Shown here in pieces: positions 35,002 to 43,981 of a stretch of 64,000 bases of DNA. Under the pieces are notes generated by a model. That model worked only from the letters and a program-made list of their open reading frames with translations, had not been told where the DNA came from and ran no database searches. This DNA is from Amycolatopsis sp. 2-15 (GTDB taxonomy: Bacteria > Actinomycetota > Actinomycetes > Mycobacteriales > Pseudonocardiaceae), in contig NZ_CP127294.1 of assembly GCF_030285625.1 (NCBI RefSeq), forward strand, positions 7,162,001 to 7,226,000. Direction: 5' to 3'. Position 1 is the stretch's first letter, and every line of letters begins with the position of its first letter. Made by a program: the position numbers and the translations under genes.

Positions 35002-36435
35002 TTAGCCCGCGAGCCAGGCGCGCAGCCGGGCTTTTTCCACTTTGCCCATGGGGTTGCGCGGTAACGCGTCCACGCGCTCCACCCGAGTGGGCCAGTACCA
35101 CTCGGTCATGCCGAGATCGGACAAGTAGGAGCGCACGTCGCGCAGGCTGACCGGCGCTGTGCTCACGATCACCGCGCATCCTTCGGTGTTGTCGCGGTGT
35201 CCGACAATCGCGACGTCAGTGAGGTCGGGATGCGCGCGCAGTGCATTCTCGACATCGGCCACCGGGATCATCAGTGCGCCGCCGACCCGGTCCGAAGCCC
35301 GTCCGATCAGCCGATAGCCGCCCCTGCCGTCCACGACAGCCAAGTCTCCGGTGTCGTACCAGCCCTCGTCGTGCTCGGCGAGCACCCGCACCATCCCGGT
35401 GTCGCGTCCCATGGTTGCCAGACACACCGAACCGCCCCGGATCATCAGCCGGCCCGGGTTCTCCTCGCTGACCGGACCGTCGGCAACCACGGCGCGTAGC
35501 TCGACCTCAGTGCCGACGCCCGCCCGGCCGATGCTGCGCGCGGCCCAGTCGGGCGGGTCCTCGGGCCCCGTGTGAATATTCCCCCCTTCGGTCATGCCCC
35601 ATTGCGCCCGCGGCGCCAAGCCCAGCACGTCGACCGTTTCCGTCACCAACTCGAGCGAGGCCACGGTGCCGGCTACGGTGACCTCGCGCAGCCGCGGCAG
35701 CCGGATGCCTTCCTCCCGCACCATGGCGAGCAGCTCGCTCAGCAATGAGGGCACCAGCATCAACTCCTCGAGGCCGGTCTCGGCCAGCAACTGCGCGACG
35801 CGGTGGGCCTGCCAGCGGTCGACCAGCAAGGTAGCGCCACCGGCGACCAGCGACACCGAGGCGCACAACAGCCCGACCGCGTGCATCAACGACTGTGGTG
35901 TGTAACGGCGCGACGGTGTCCCGTCCCGGCGTGCCAGTTTGGCTGAGATCTGGGCGTACAGGGTGTTCAGAGTTCTCAGTGCCGCCTTGGGCTCGCCGGT
36001 GGTACCGGAGGTGAACAACACCACGGCCACCGCGTCGGGATCGGTCGCATGCGGTGCCGGCGCCGGGGGCGGCTGCTCCTGGAAGAACTGGACGAAGTCG
36101 ATCTCGTCGTCTTTGACCACGTCGCCGAGCACCACCCGGTGGCGCAGCGCCGGCAGCCGAGGCGCCATCTCGGCCACCGTGGAGGCGAGCTCGTAGCCGT
36201 CCCAGCGGTCAGTGGTGATGAACACGCTGGCCTCCACCCGGGCCAACATCCGCTCCAGCTCGCGGCCCCGAATGGTGGTCATCACCGAGGCCAACACCGC
36301 GCCCCGACGCCAGCAGGCCAGCGCCAGCGCCTGCCACCAGTTGGGTAGCTGGACGGATACCACGTCACCCGCGCCGATCCCCAGCTCGGCCAGCGCCGAG
36401 CCGCAACGGCTGGACCTGACCGGGAACTTCTTCAC
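35002..36435 (-). pseudogene. Acyl-CoA synthetase (AMP-forming), 5'-truncated
   Basis: Adenylate-forming ligase of the ANL family. Motifs are complete from the middle on: LFTSGTTGEPKAALRT (P-loop), AQWGMTEGGNIHTGPE, WYDTGDLAVVDGRGGYRLIG, RASDRVGGAL and the catalytic Lys region LPRNPMGKVEKARL. The first roughly 50 residues of the family are missing: sense begins at SSRCGSALAELGIGAGDVVS and the upstream frame is noise. A GTG at 36435 could start a shortened protein, but without a ribosome binding site. It would activate a carboxylic acid to its CoA ester. No pathway partners adjoin it. Confidence 0.75.
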
Positions 36436-36994
36436 ATCCCAGGAGCCGACGCCGAAGGAAGGGCCCCATTCTGCGCCATCAGCCAGCCCATCCCACCCGC
36501 AGACGCCAGACCAGCCAACGCGGCAGCGCGCCCACCACGAGCAGTTTCGAGGCGTTCTGTTGATGGGTGGGTGCGCTGGGGCGCGTTGCGACCGGGTTGA
36601 CGCAACCTCTCCGTCGCAGTGCGGTGTTGTTGCGAAACGGAAGCGCTCGCAGCCACTGTCGCGCATCGCGATCGGCGTTCGGTGATACCGCCGTGCAACG
36701 CGCGGCAGTCTCGGTCGTCGGTGCTCAACCGCGCCCACTCGATGAGCCGGCAGACCGCGGCCGACGACATCCTCGCCCGCGTGCCCACCCCAGACGAATA
36801 CGACTTCCTCACGTCGATGGGCCACGAGCGTGGCCGGCAACGACGCGCAGAGCTTTCCGGTGCTTTGACCGCACGTCGCCGGCCGGCTGACCGTCGCGCG
36901 GATTGTCAGGTGAGCGTCCTCGATGACAGGTCGAATGACACGACAGGTTCCGCCCCCGGCATGCGTAGGTCGGGCCCGGCGTCGCTGCTGCGGG
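36436..36994. other. Gene-poor stretch with a possible coding remnant
   Basis: On the plus strand around 36740-36890 the frame reads RQTAADDILARVPTPDEYDF then LTSMGHERGRQRRAELSGAL. It may be the end of a small gene, but no family is recognised. Confidence 0.35.
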
Positions 36995-37398
36995 ACCGGA
37001 TTCACTCGGTCGCGCTGACCGGCGACGGCGCCGACGACGCACCCGCGATCCGGCTGGCGCACGTCGATATCACGCTCCGCGCCACCGCGACGCCGGCCAC
37101 TCGCGAGGCGGCGGACCTGGTCATCCCCAACGACCGGAGCGAGACGATCACCGACGCCGTCGCCGAAGGCCGGGCGATGTGGGCGTCGGTCCGCGACGCG
37201 CTCTCCATCCTGCTCGGCAGCAACCTCGGCGAAGTCGCCTCCACGCTCGGCGCAGGCCTGCTCAGTACCCGAGATGCCCGCAACGCCAGGCAGCTGCTGC
37301 TGACCCACGTGCTTCCCGCGATGGCGGGCGCCGTCCGCCCGCCGCCGGACGCGAGCGCGGAGGACCTGTGTCAGACCAAGAACGCTTTCAGCCGCTGA
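36995..37398 (+). pseudogene. Cation P-type ATPase, C-terminal fragment
   Basis: Contains VALTGDGADDAPAIRLAHVD and REAADLVIPNDRSETITDAV, then AEGRAMWASVRDALSILLGS, the hinge motif and following segment of P-type ATPases (TGDGVNDAPALRxADVGIAM ... EGR). The phosphorylation and membrane regions are absent. Similar fragments occur in actinobacterial CtpI-like ATPases. It overlaps the tail of the convergent oxidoreductase by 11 bases. Confidence 0.7.
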
Positions 37399-38704
37399 TC
37401 GGCTGCTGCGCCGCAGCGGAAAGAGCACCGGGCAAGCGGAGAACCGAGCTGGCCGGCACCACGTTGTGGTTGATCCGGAACATGTTGATCGGGTCGTAGG
37501 TCTTCTTGACGGCCGCGAGGCGCTCGTAACGCTCAGGGCCGTAGATCGCAGCGGCGTCGGCCGCTTCTTCCGGGGCGAGGTTGTTCACCAGCCGCCGGTC
37601 ACTCTGCCAGGGTTCCATGCCGTCGAGCAGCGCGGCGACCGATTTCTTGAGCTGTTGCTCCTGCGACAGCGGACCGACCTCGACGCCCAGCAGGCTGTAC
37701 GGCAGGCCCCTGGTCGCCACGGCGTTGGGCACCGCCGGCTCCCGGTCCCACGCCCCGCCCAGGGCACGCAGTTCGGTGATCCACATGGTGGTGTCGGACT
37801 CGGGGCCGACGAGTTCGATCAGCCTGTCCTGTGCCTGCTCGGGGAACTCCCGCAGCATGATGCCCCGTTCGTAGTAGGGCAATGGATCGGTCGGCTCGTC
37901 GTGGATCGACGCGACCTCGGTGTAGGGCATGTCCCTCACGGTGTCCAGGATCGCCGGCGCCACCGCCCGCAGCGGCGCTATCAGCCGCTCGCCGTCCTCG
38001 GCCGTGCCGTTGTAAGCGAACCGCAGAGCCACCGAGAACGCCCCGCGCAGCGGTTCGGGCAGTTCGGGCAACGGTGGCAGCCGCAGCACGGCGAACGACG
38101 AAACCATCGTCTCCGGGGTAGCCGGGTGCCAGGCCGTCCAGGCTCGCAACACGTCGGCCATCCGCTCACCGGGGAAGTAGATGCCGCCACCGTAGAGGCG
38201 GGCCACCGGAAACAAGGCGAATTCCAGCGCGGTCACCACTGCGAAGTTGCCCTTGCCGCCCCGCAAAGCCCAGAACAGTTCGGGCTCGGACTCAGCGTCG
38301 ACGTGCCGGAGTTCGCCGTCCGCGGTCACCACCTCGAGCGAGTGCACATGGTCGGCGGCGTAGCCGTGGGAGCGGCCGAGGGTCGGGCTGAGGCCACCGC
38401 CCAAGGTGTACCCCGAGACTCCCACCGTGGGATTCGACCCGTTCAGCGGAGCCAGACCCTCCTTGGCCGCCTCTGCGACGACCTCGGCCCACACCGCTCC
38501 GGCGCCGACTCGGGCCGTTTGGCCGACCGCGTCGATGGCCACGTCGTTCATCCGATGGGTCGCGATCACCACGGCACCGTGCGCCGTGCCGACCATCTGG
38601 TGGCCGGTGGTCTTCACCAGGACCGGCCGGTGCCGGTCCGCCGCGAACGCGACCGCGGCCTGGACATCGGCCGCGCTCTGCGCTACCACGATCACCGCCG
38701 GCAC
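37388..38704 (-). CDS. FAD-linked oxidoreductase (berberine-bridge type)
   Basis: A flavoprotein of the FAD-binding-4/BBE family, oxidising an alcohol, amine or sugar with FAD. The flavin domain shows PVLVKTTGHQMVGTAHGAVV (the His is the usual FAD attachment site), LNGSNPTVGVSGYTLGGGLS and GYAADHVHSLEVVTADGELR, FWALRGGKGNFAVVT. The BBE tail is RYERLAAVKKTYDPINMFRI NHN. GTG at 38704 is the first start, but homologous text continues upstream in frame (GYDEERAVFNLNHELVPAVI) to about 38770 with no start codon. So the protein is either N-terminally shortened or its start has been lost. Confidence 0.8.
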   Translation of the reverse strand: MPAVIVVAQSAADVQAAVAFAADRHRPVLVKTTGHQMVGTAHGAVVIATHRMNDVAIDAVGQTARVGAGAVWAEVVAEAAKEGLAPLNGSNPTVGVSGYTLGGGLSPTLGRSHGYAADHVHSLEVVTADGELRHVDAESEPELFWALRGGKGNFAVVTALEFALFPVARLYGGGIYFPGERMADVLRAWTAWHPATPETMVSSFAVLRLPPLPELPEPLRGAFSVALRFAYNGTAEDGERLIAPLRAVAPAILDTVRDMPYTEVASIHDEPTDPLPYYERGIMLREFPEQAQDRLIELVGPESDTTMWITELRALGGAWDREPAVPNAVATRGLPYSLLGVEVGPLSQEQQLKKSVAALLDGMEPWQSDRRLVNNLAPEEAADAAAIYGPERYERLAAVKKTYDPINMFRINHNVVPASSVLRLPGALSAAAQQPISG

Positions 38705-38940
38705 CAGTTCGTGATTCAGGTTGAAGACGGCGCGTTCCTCGTCATATCCCGCATCGCCCGGCAGCAGAACCGAACCCGTACTCTGGCTCCGTCGCCACGT
38801 GGCTTGGGTGACCTTTGGTCAAATGGTCTCCCGACTTGTCGAGTTGGCTCGGGCTTCACATTATTCACACTCTTAATAGGACGTATGTCATGACTTTCAC
38901 TCAATGGGCACTTTCCGTGCCCGTGAGCACGCGAAGCCCA
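38705..38940. other. Region upstream of the oxidoreductase
   Basis: The first 65 bases continue the oxidoreductase frame without a start. The rest holds an AT-rich stretch near 38860-38890 and no gene. Confidence 0.4.
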
Positions 38941-39183
38941 CTACTGCGGACAGGCTCCGTTCAGGCAAGGCCACGAGGCCGGCCACTGAGTTCTGCCGCC
39001 GACGCCACGAACCGGTGAGCGTGACGCGACTGGCGGGCCGGGACCTGGTGGAGCCGGAGCGGCGGCCAGACCGTCGACGGTGCGTTCGGACACCAGGGCG
39101 TGCTCGAACTCGGCGATTGAGCCGAGGATATGGAAGAACATCCGCCCGACTGCGGTGGAGGTGTCGATGCGCTGGTAAGGCAC
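38941..39183 (-). pseudogene. Serine recombinase fragment
   Basis: The text IDTSTAVGRMFFHILGSIAE then FEHALVSERTVDGLAAA matches the helix-E region of resolvases, as in the gene at 30317 (TSTPGGRLVFHFLAALAEYD). Catalytic N-terminus and DNA-binding domain are missing and the tail is noise. A relic. Confidence 0.65.
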
Positions 39184-39229
39184 GACGCGATGCTCGCGAC
39201 CCCGAAGCCGACAGGCTCGCCGTCGCGAC

Positions 39230-39420
39230 GTCCACTCGGTTCACCTCGTCGCTGCCGAACAAGACGCTCAGGGATACCTGGATGATGCGAGCGATGACCA
39301 CCGCCGAGCCGAGCAACAGTGCCGTGAGAGCGACACCGACCGCCAGACCGAAAGCACCCGGCAGCACGACGATCCCGGTTCCGATCAGCCAGCGCGACCA
39401 CAGACTGAGGATGCCTCGTC
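39230..39420 (-). pseudogene. Membrane-protein fragment
   Basis: Reads LSLWSRWLIGTGIVVLPGAF then GLAVGVALTALLLGSAVVIA and RIIQVSLSVLFGSDEVNRVD, two hydrophobic helices with a charged end. The start and family are not visible; probably part of a decayed membrane gene. Confidence 0.35.
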
Positions 39421-39602
39421 GGTCGCGAGTTCGCGCAGACCGACACCGCCGGGTACCCGTGCCGTAGCGCCCGCCGACCGGCGCCACGCGGCCCGACCCG
39501 CACCCGAGGAACGTCGGCCTTGGGACAGCTCCTCCGGCGAGGCCCGGGCCACGAAGTCACCCGGCTTCGCGAACTTCGCCACGCGGTCAAGGCCGGCGGC
39601 GA

Positions 39603-39634
39603 ACGGGTTGAGCTCACGTGTGAGCTCAACCCGT
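39603..39634. repeat. Perfect 32-nt palindrome
   Basis: ACGGGTTGAGCTCAC-GT-exact complement, a 15-bp stem with a two-base centre in a region without genes. It may be a terminator or the scar of a mobile repeat. Confidence 0.5.
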
Positions 39635-39822
39635 ACAACAACATCCTGGCTAACCCGCGCAGCTTGCCGGTAAAGGATCCAGGCGAAGATCCTGGAGCTA
39701 TCCCTGCACTCTTTGGAACTAGACGATCTGTGCAACGCGCACGAGAGTCTCCACATTATTCCCCGGCTGCGCAGCCGTTGGGCATTCGGACAAATTCGAA
39801 CATACTGACAAAAATCCAAGGC
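39635..39822. other. Intergenic, nothing recognised
   Basis: No gene or clear signal. A short GGATCCAGG ... GATCCTGG dyad occurs near 39676. Confidence 0.35.
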
Positions 39823-40026
39823 TTACGTAATTGGCATGAAAGGCCCGAAACGGATTCGGGGCACGGCGTTTCGAGCCGGTCGTAATTCGAGACGCGCGTG
39901 CAGCCGGGCGTGGTGCACCGGGTGGTGTCCGCGCTCGCCCTCAGCGATTTCCTGTGCCGGGGCAGAGGCCCATGGCGCCCCGCACGCCGTCGGCTCGGAG
40001 ATCTGCGAACCTGCCGCGGAGCTCAT
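39823..40026 (-). CDS. Possible small protein, 67 residues
   Basis: ATG 8 bases after AAAGGA; reads MSSAAGSQISEPTACGAPWA then EIAEGERGHHPVHHARLHAR and a Pro/Arg-rich end. His- and Arg-rich, one Cys, unlike any family I know. It could be spurious. Confidence 0.3.
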   Translation of the reverse strand: MSSAAGSQISEPTACGAPWASAPAQEIAEGERGHHPVHHARLHARLELRPARNAVPRIRFGPFMPIT

Positions 40027-40471
40027 CGTGTGGTCCTTTCGGTGTTGGGCACCGGTGCGAACGGCACCGTCTCGCCTCAGCTGTCCTCCGGCCCGGCGCG
40101 GGAGCGCTCGCCTCATGCAAGTCGGGCAAGCACTTATCCTTTCGGCGATCTTGTCGCGGTACCACTCCTGGGCCGCCTGATTGCTTATTTCAACGTCGCG
40201 CCGATCTCTGACCAGCTGTGCTCGCCTGCGCCGTCTCCTCAAGGTCGGAGCTCGCTGCCCGGACACTCTTCGCAGATGGGTCCTTCGCGATGATGTCGCC
40301 TGGGTGTGAGGTCGCCCTGTTCGGACGTGCGGCTCGTGGCGCACGGCAGCGGTTTGGCCGCGTCCGGATTCAAATGATCTTTGGCTGGCTCGGAGGGGGC
40401 GCCCAACGCCGGGTCGTCGGCAGCATGGGAGCTGGACACCGTCCACGCACTGATGCAGGAGGTGCAAAGTC
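40027..40471. other. Intergenic, 445 bp
   Basis: No supportable gene. Ends with the strong ribosome binding site of the next gene. Confidence 0.4.
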
Positions 40472-40739
40472 ATGCCAGAGGTCATCGCGGAGTTGGCTTC
40501 AACCAGTTTCACGCGGGTGCGCGGCGTGAAACCCGACCAGGAGTGGCCGCACCTGGCAGCCATGGTCCGCGACACGGGCCTGCCGACGCACTTTCAAAAA
40601 CGAGCTCCGGCGAGCCTATGTCGACGGGAACAAGGACCGCCCCGACACCACGAACCACGACCTGCTCGAGCACTTCATCCCCGGCTTCCATCGCACGATC
40701 TCGATAAGGCGCATCCTCGGCTCGCTCTGGCCCAGCTGA
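40472..40739 (+). pseudogene. Frameshifted small gene with perfect ribosome binding site
   Basis: AGGAGGTG lies 8 bases before ATG. The first 42 codons read MPEVIAELASTSFTRVRGVK and PDQEWPHLAAMVRDTGLPTH. Near 40600, at a run of five A, sense passes to another frame: KNELRRAYVDGNKDRPDTTN, HDLLEHFIPGFHRTISIRRI and LGSLWPS, then a stop. One extra base explains it. The joined protein of about 88 residues is not recognised. As written the product has an altered C-terminal half. Confidence 0.5.
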
Positions 40740-40956
40740 TAGAGATGGCAGAGCCGACGCGACGGATGGGGTGAGTTCCTTCGCCAACGTGCTGATGATG
40801 ACGACCGCAGGTGCCCTCACCCATTTACCTGTTGTACCAGCAGTGATGGGCTTCTCGGTCACGGTGCCAATGGCAACTTCGCCGGGTACGTAGACGACCT
40901 GTTAGGCGCGTTGCTGACGGTGGAGTACGTCGGCTCTCCGAAGGTCCCGGTAGACG

Positions 40957-41199
40957 GTGAGCAAACCAGAACTGTTCACCATACGGAACGATGGCCCCCT
41001 GGTCCTTGGCGCCACCTTCGATCCGGACGAAAATCCCTCAGATCCGGACAACGCCAAGCCGATATCCAGGCACATAGTGCCGTTCGGCAGGGCCGATTTT
41101 ACCGCAGGGAATGCCCTGAGGTCACCGACCGTATCCGTTCGCGTGACGCAGGTGATCACGGCGGTTAAACTAACCAAACCGCCGCGTCGTCCGAGTTGA
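40957..41199 (+). CDS. Hypothetical protein, 80 residues
   Basis: GTG-initiated; reads MSKPELFTIRNDGPLVLGAT then FDPDENPSDPDNAKPISRHI and ends KLTKPPRRPS. Codon third positions are less GC-rich than in the neighbours. GGTAGACG precedes the start, a weak ribosome binding site. Not recognised. Confidence 0.35.
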   Translation: MSKPELFTIRNDGPLVLGATFDPDENPSDPDNAKPISRHIVPFGRADFTAGNALRSPTVSVRVTQVITAVKLTKPPRRPS

Positions 41200-41572
41200 G
41201 CCGACTTCGGCGCAAGCGCCATGCCGAGCCACGAGAGAGGCACCCGACAGATTGGATGGCTGTTGCCACATCAGGACTTACCAGCTTCTCACAGCCGGAG
41301 GCCGTTCACTGCGTGTTGCACTGACGACAGCCCAACGCTGGGTGAATACGTCCGTGCCGGAGACCCGGAGCGTACGGCAACTTCCACAAATGCGGCCCAC
41401 CTTCGATCAATTCTGATTCACCGCTTGTAATGGGACGCCGGCGACGGCTGGCTTGCAATACTATTCGACACATTTCACCGAGTAACGAGCACTGCCCTCG
41501 GGCGAGCGTGCCGACAAGCTCCAATGCACGTCCGGCCGACTGGCGAGACCGTCAAGACTGCGGGGCCCCACC
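41200..41572. other. Intergenic upstream of the ubiX/ubiD operon
   Basis: About 370 bp of lower GC than the average here, no gene. It must contain the promoter of the decarboxylase operon, but no clear boxes are picked out. Confidence 0.4.
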
Positions 41573-42262
41573 GTGCGATTAGTGGTCGCCATCACCGGGG
41601 CCACCGGATCAGTACTGGGCGTACGGCTTTTGGAAGTCCTGAAGTTGCTGGACGTCGAGACACACCTTATCCTCAGTGATTGGGCGCGCGCCAACTTGAG
41701 TCTGGAAACGACATACTCCGTTAACGATGTTCGGGCACTGGCCACACACACCTACAGTGCGCGGGACCTCGCTGCCGCCGTCTCCAGCGGCTCGTTCCTC
41801 ACCGACGGCATGGTGGTGTGCCCCTGCAGCATGAAGACCCTGGCCGCGATCCGAATGGGATTCAGCGACAACCTCATCACCCGTGCCGCCGACGTCACGT
41901 TGAAAGAACGCCGGCGCCTCGTGCTCGTGGCACGCGAAGCACCGCTCAGCGAGATACACCTGGAGAACATGCACTACCTCGCCCGCGCAGGCGCCGTCAT
42001 CTTCCCGCCGACCATCGCCTACTACGCCCAGCCACGCTCGGTCGATGACGTGACCGACTACATCGTCGGGCGCGTGATCGACCAACTCGGAATCCCACAC
42101 GCGACGATCAACCGCTGGAAGTCACCCGAGTCGTCGCAAGGCGACGAACACGATGATCGTCCTGCGGGCAAGAACGGAACCGCGCGCACGTCAACAGCGG
42201 CTCAACGAAACTCTCAGCACCTGGCGAGCGGCGACAACCCAAGCATGAAGGAGAAGCAGTGA
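41573..42262 (+). CDS. UbiX-type flavin prenyltransferase
   Basis: Makes prenylated FMN, the cofactor of UbiD decarboxylases, from FMN and dimethylallyl phosphate. GTG start. The flavodoxin-like N-terminus is RLVVAITGATGSVLGVRLLE; then VETHLILSDWARANLSLE, the flavin motif FLTDGMVVCPCSMKTLAAIR, GFSDNLITRAADVTLKERRR LVLVAREAPLS and HYLARAGAVIFPPTIAYYAQ. All typical of UbiX/BsdB-class enzymes. About 30 extra polar residues at the C-terminus are unusual. The stop overlaps the start of the UbiD gene (GTGA), so the two are translationally coupled. Confidence 0.92.
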   Translation: MRLVVAITGATGSVLGVRLLEVLKLLDVETHLILSDWARANLSLETTYSVNDVRALATHTYSARDLAAAVSSGSFLTDGMVVCPCSMKTLAAIRMGFSDNLITRAADVTLKERRRLVLVAREAPLSEIHLENMHYLARAGAVIFPPTIAYYAQPRSVDDVTDYIVGRVIDQLGIPHATINRWKSPESSQGDEHDDRPAGKNGTARTSTAAQRNSQHLASGDNPSMKEKQ

Positions 42263-43848
42263 GCACCGGCACCAATCATGCAGCGGACCTCGGACAGCAG
42301 GGCGATGACACCGGCCCTGACTTGCGCAGCTGGCTGGCCACCCTCCAGGGTGCGGGCCAACTGGCGCGCATCGACGCCGAGGTCGATTGGAATGAGGAGA
42401 TCGGCGCCGTCACCCGCGCCAACCTCGCGTTGCACGGCCCTGGACTGCTGTTCGAGAACATCACCGGCCACAAGGACACGGTCTGCACCAAGTTCTTGAC
42501 CTCGGCGCTCGGCAACCGCCGCCAAGTGCAGCTGATGCTCGACCTGCCCGAGGGAACTTCGGACGCGGCCATCGTCCAGCACCTGCGCGAGCGCTTCCAG
42601 AACCCCATCAAACCGCGCGTCGTCAAGAGCGGACCGGTTCAGGAGAACGTCATCGAAGGCGATGACATCGACCTCGAGCAATTCCCCGTGCCCAAGTGGC
42701 ACGCCGCCGATGGCGGCCGCTACATCGACACGTTCTGCGGCGTGGTGACTGAAGACAAGTTCACCGGCCTGGAGAACGTCGGCCTGTACCGTGGGCAAAT
42801 CGTCGACCGCGACAAGATCGCCAAACTTCTTGTGCCCAGCCAGGGTTATGGCGTGCACTTCCAGGAGTACAAACCCGAACCGATGCCCGTGGCCATCGTC
42901 TACGGCTGGCACGATGTGCTGCCGTTCTGCGCCGGCAGCCCTTTCCCCAAGAACGTGTGCGAGTACGACATGATGGGTGCCCTGCTCGGGCGCCCGGTCG
43001 ACCTGGTGCACTGCGAGACCGTGCCGCTGCGCGTGCCCGCCAGCGCCGAAATCGTGGTCGAAGGGTACATCGACCCCGACCCCAAGACCTGGATCATGGA
43101 GGGCCCCTTCGCCGAATACCCGGGATTCGTCGGAGCGGCCGCGCCCGCGCCCGTCGTCAAGGTCACCCGCATCATGTACCGCAACGATCCGGTGATGCGC
43201 GGGACCCTGGAAGGAATCCGGCCCGGACTGACCAACGAAGACAGCATCACCAACTTCGCCCGATCGGCCATCACCTGGAACATCCTCGAGGACATCGGCA
43301 TCGGCGGAATCAAAGACGTGTGGATGACCGAAGTTTCCAACGGGCAGAACACCAACGTCCAGATTCAGAAGCGCTACCGCGGCCACGCACAACAGGTCGC
43401 CTCGGCGTTGTGGGGACTGGGTTCGGCGGTGTGGTTCCACAAGAACGTCATGGTAGTCGAAGAAGACATCGACATTCACGATCCGGTAGCTCTGGACTGG
43501 GCGCTGTCCTACCGCGTCAACGCCGGCCTGGGAGACGTCGCTTTCTTCGGTCCGGGTATGGGCTCGGCTCTCGATCCGTCGACACCGCCAGAGAAGAACG
43601 ACGGCAACAAGTACGGCACCGGGCAGTGGACGCGCATGCTCATCGACGCCACCCGAAACTGGGAGATCGACCCACAGCCCCAATGGGGTGGCCGCCGCTT
43701 CCCGCCCACCGACCGGATCGAGCCGGACCTGGAGTCTCGGATCGCGTCCCGTTGGCAGGAGTACGGAATCGGAGTTCCCTACCTCGACGACGAGGGACGC
43801 GAACGACTCACACTGAACGAGCTCAGCAAGCGCATGCCCGAAGTGTGA
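42259..43848 (+). CDS. UbiD-family decarboxylase
   Basis: A 529-residue prenyl-FMN-dependent decarboxylase acting reversibly on unsaturated or aromatic carboxylic acids. GTG start overlapping the ubiX stop, with AAGGAG 6 bases upstream. Family motifs include LRSWLATLQGAGQLARIDAE, GLLFENITGH, DIDLEQFPVPKWHAADGGRY IDTF, and GGRYIDT-type cofactor contacts. Later motifs are FAEYPGFVG, RGTLEGIRPGLTNEDS and IDIHDPVALDWALSYRV. Length is slightly above the usual 450-500. With the coupled UbiX and a following LLM oxidoreductase it forms a likely aromatic-acid pathway; the exact acid cannot be read from sequence. Confidence 0.92.
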   Translation: MSTGTNHAADLGQQGDDTGPDLRSWLATLQGAGQLARIDAEVDWNEEIGAVTRANLALHGPGLLFENITGHKDTVCTKFLTSALGNRRQVQLMLDLPEGTSDAAIVQHLRERFQNPIKPRVVKSGPVQENVIEGDDIDLEQFPVPKWHAADGGRYIDTFCGVVTEDKFTGLENVGLYRGQIVDRDKIAKLLVPSQGYGVHFQEYKPEPMPVAIVYGWHDVLPFCAGSPFPKNVCEYDMMGALLGRPVDLVHCETVPLRVPASAEIVVEGYIDPDPKTWIMEGPFAEYPGFVGAAAPAPVVKVTRIMYRNDPVMRGTLEGIRPGLTNEDSITNFARSAITWNILEDIGIGGIKDVWMTEVSNGQNTNVQIQKRYRGHAQQVASALWGLGSAVWFHKNVMVVEEDIDIHDPVALDWALSYRVNAGLGDVAFFGPGMGSALDPSTPPEKNDGNKYGTGQWTRMLIDATRNWEIDPQPQWGGRRFPPTDRIEPDLESRIASRWQEYGIGVPYLDDEGRERLTLNELSKRMPEV

Positions 43849-43981
43849 CCCAAGACGAACGTCACTTTCGCCGCGTGATCGCACGACCCGTACTGAGGTA
43901 AACCGCACGGTGGTCCCGGCCCGCTCAGGGAAGGCGAAAGCGGGCCGGGACCGGCGCGCGACGAAGAATGGAGTGAGTTCG

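Noticed and set aside
36436..37428. In-frame upstream extension of the acyl-CoA synthetase (about 330 codons)
   Set aside because: Text is Arg/Ala-rich noise and overlaps the P-type ATPase fragment; the family start is simply missing.
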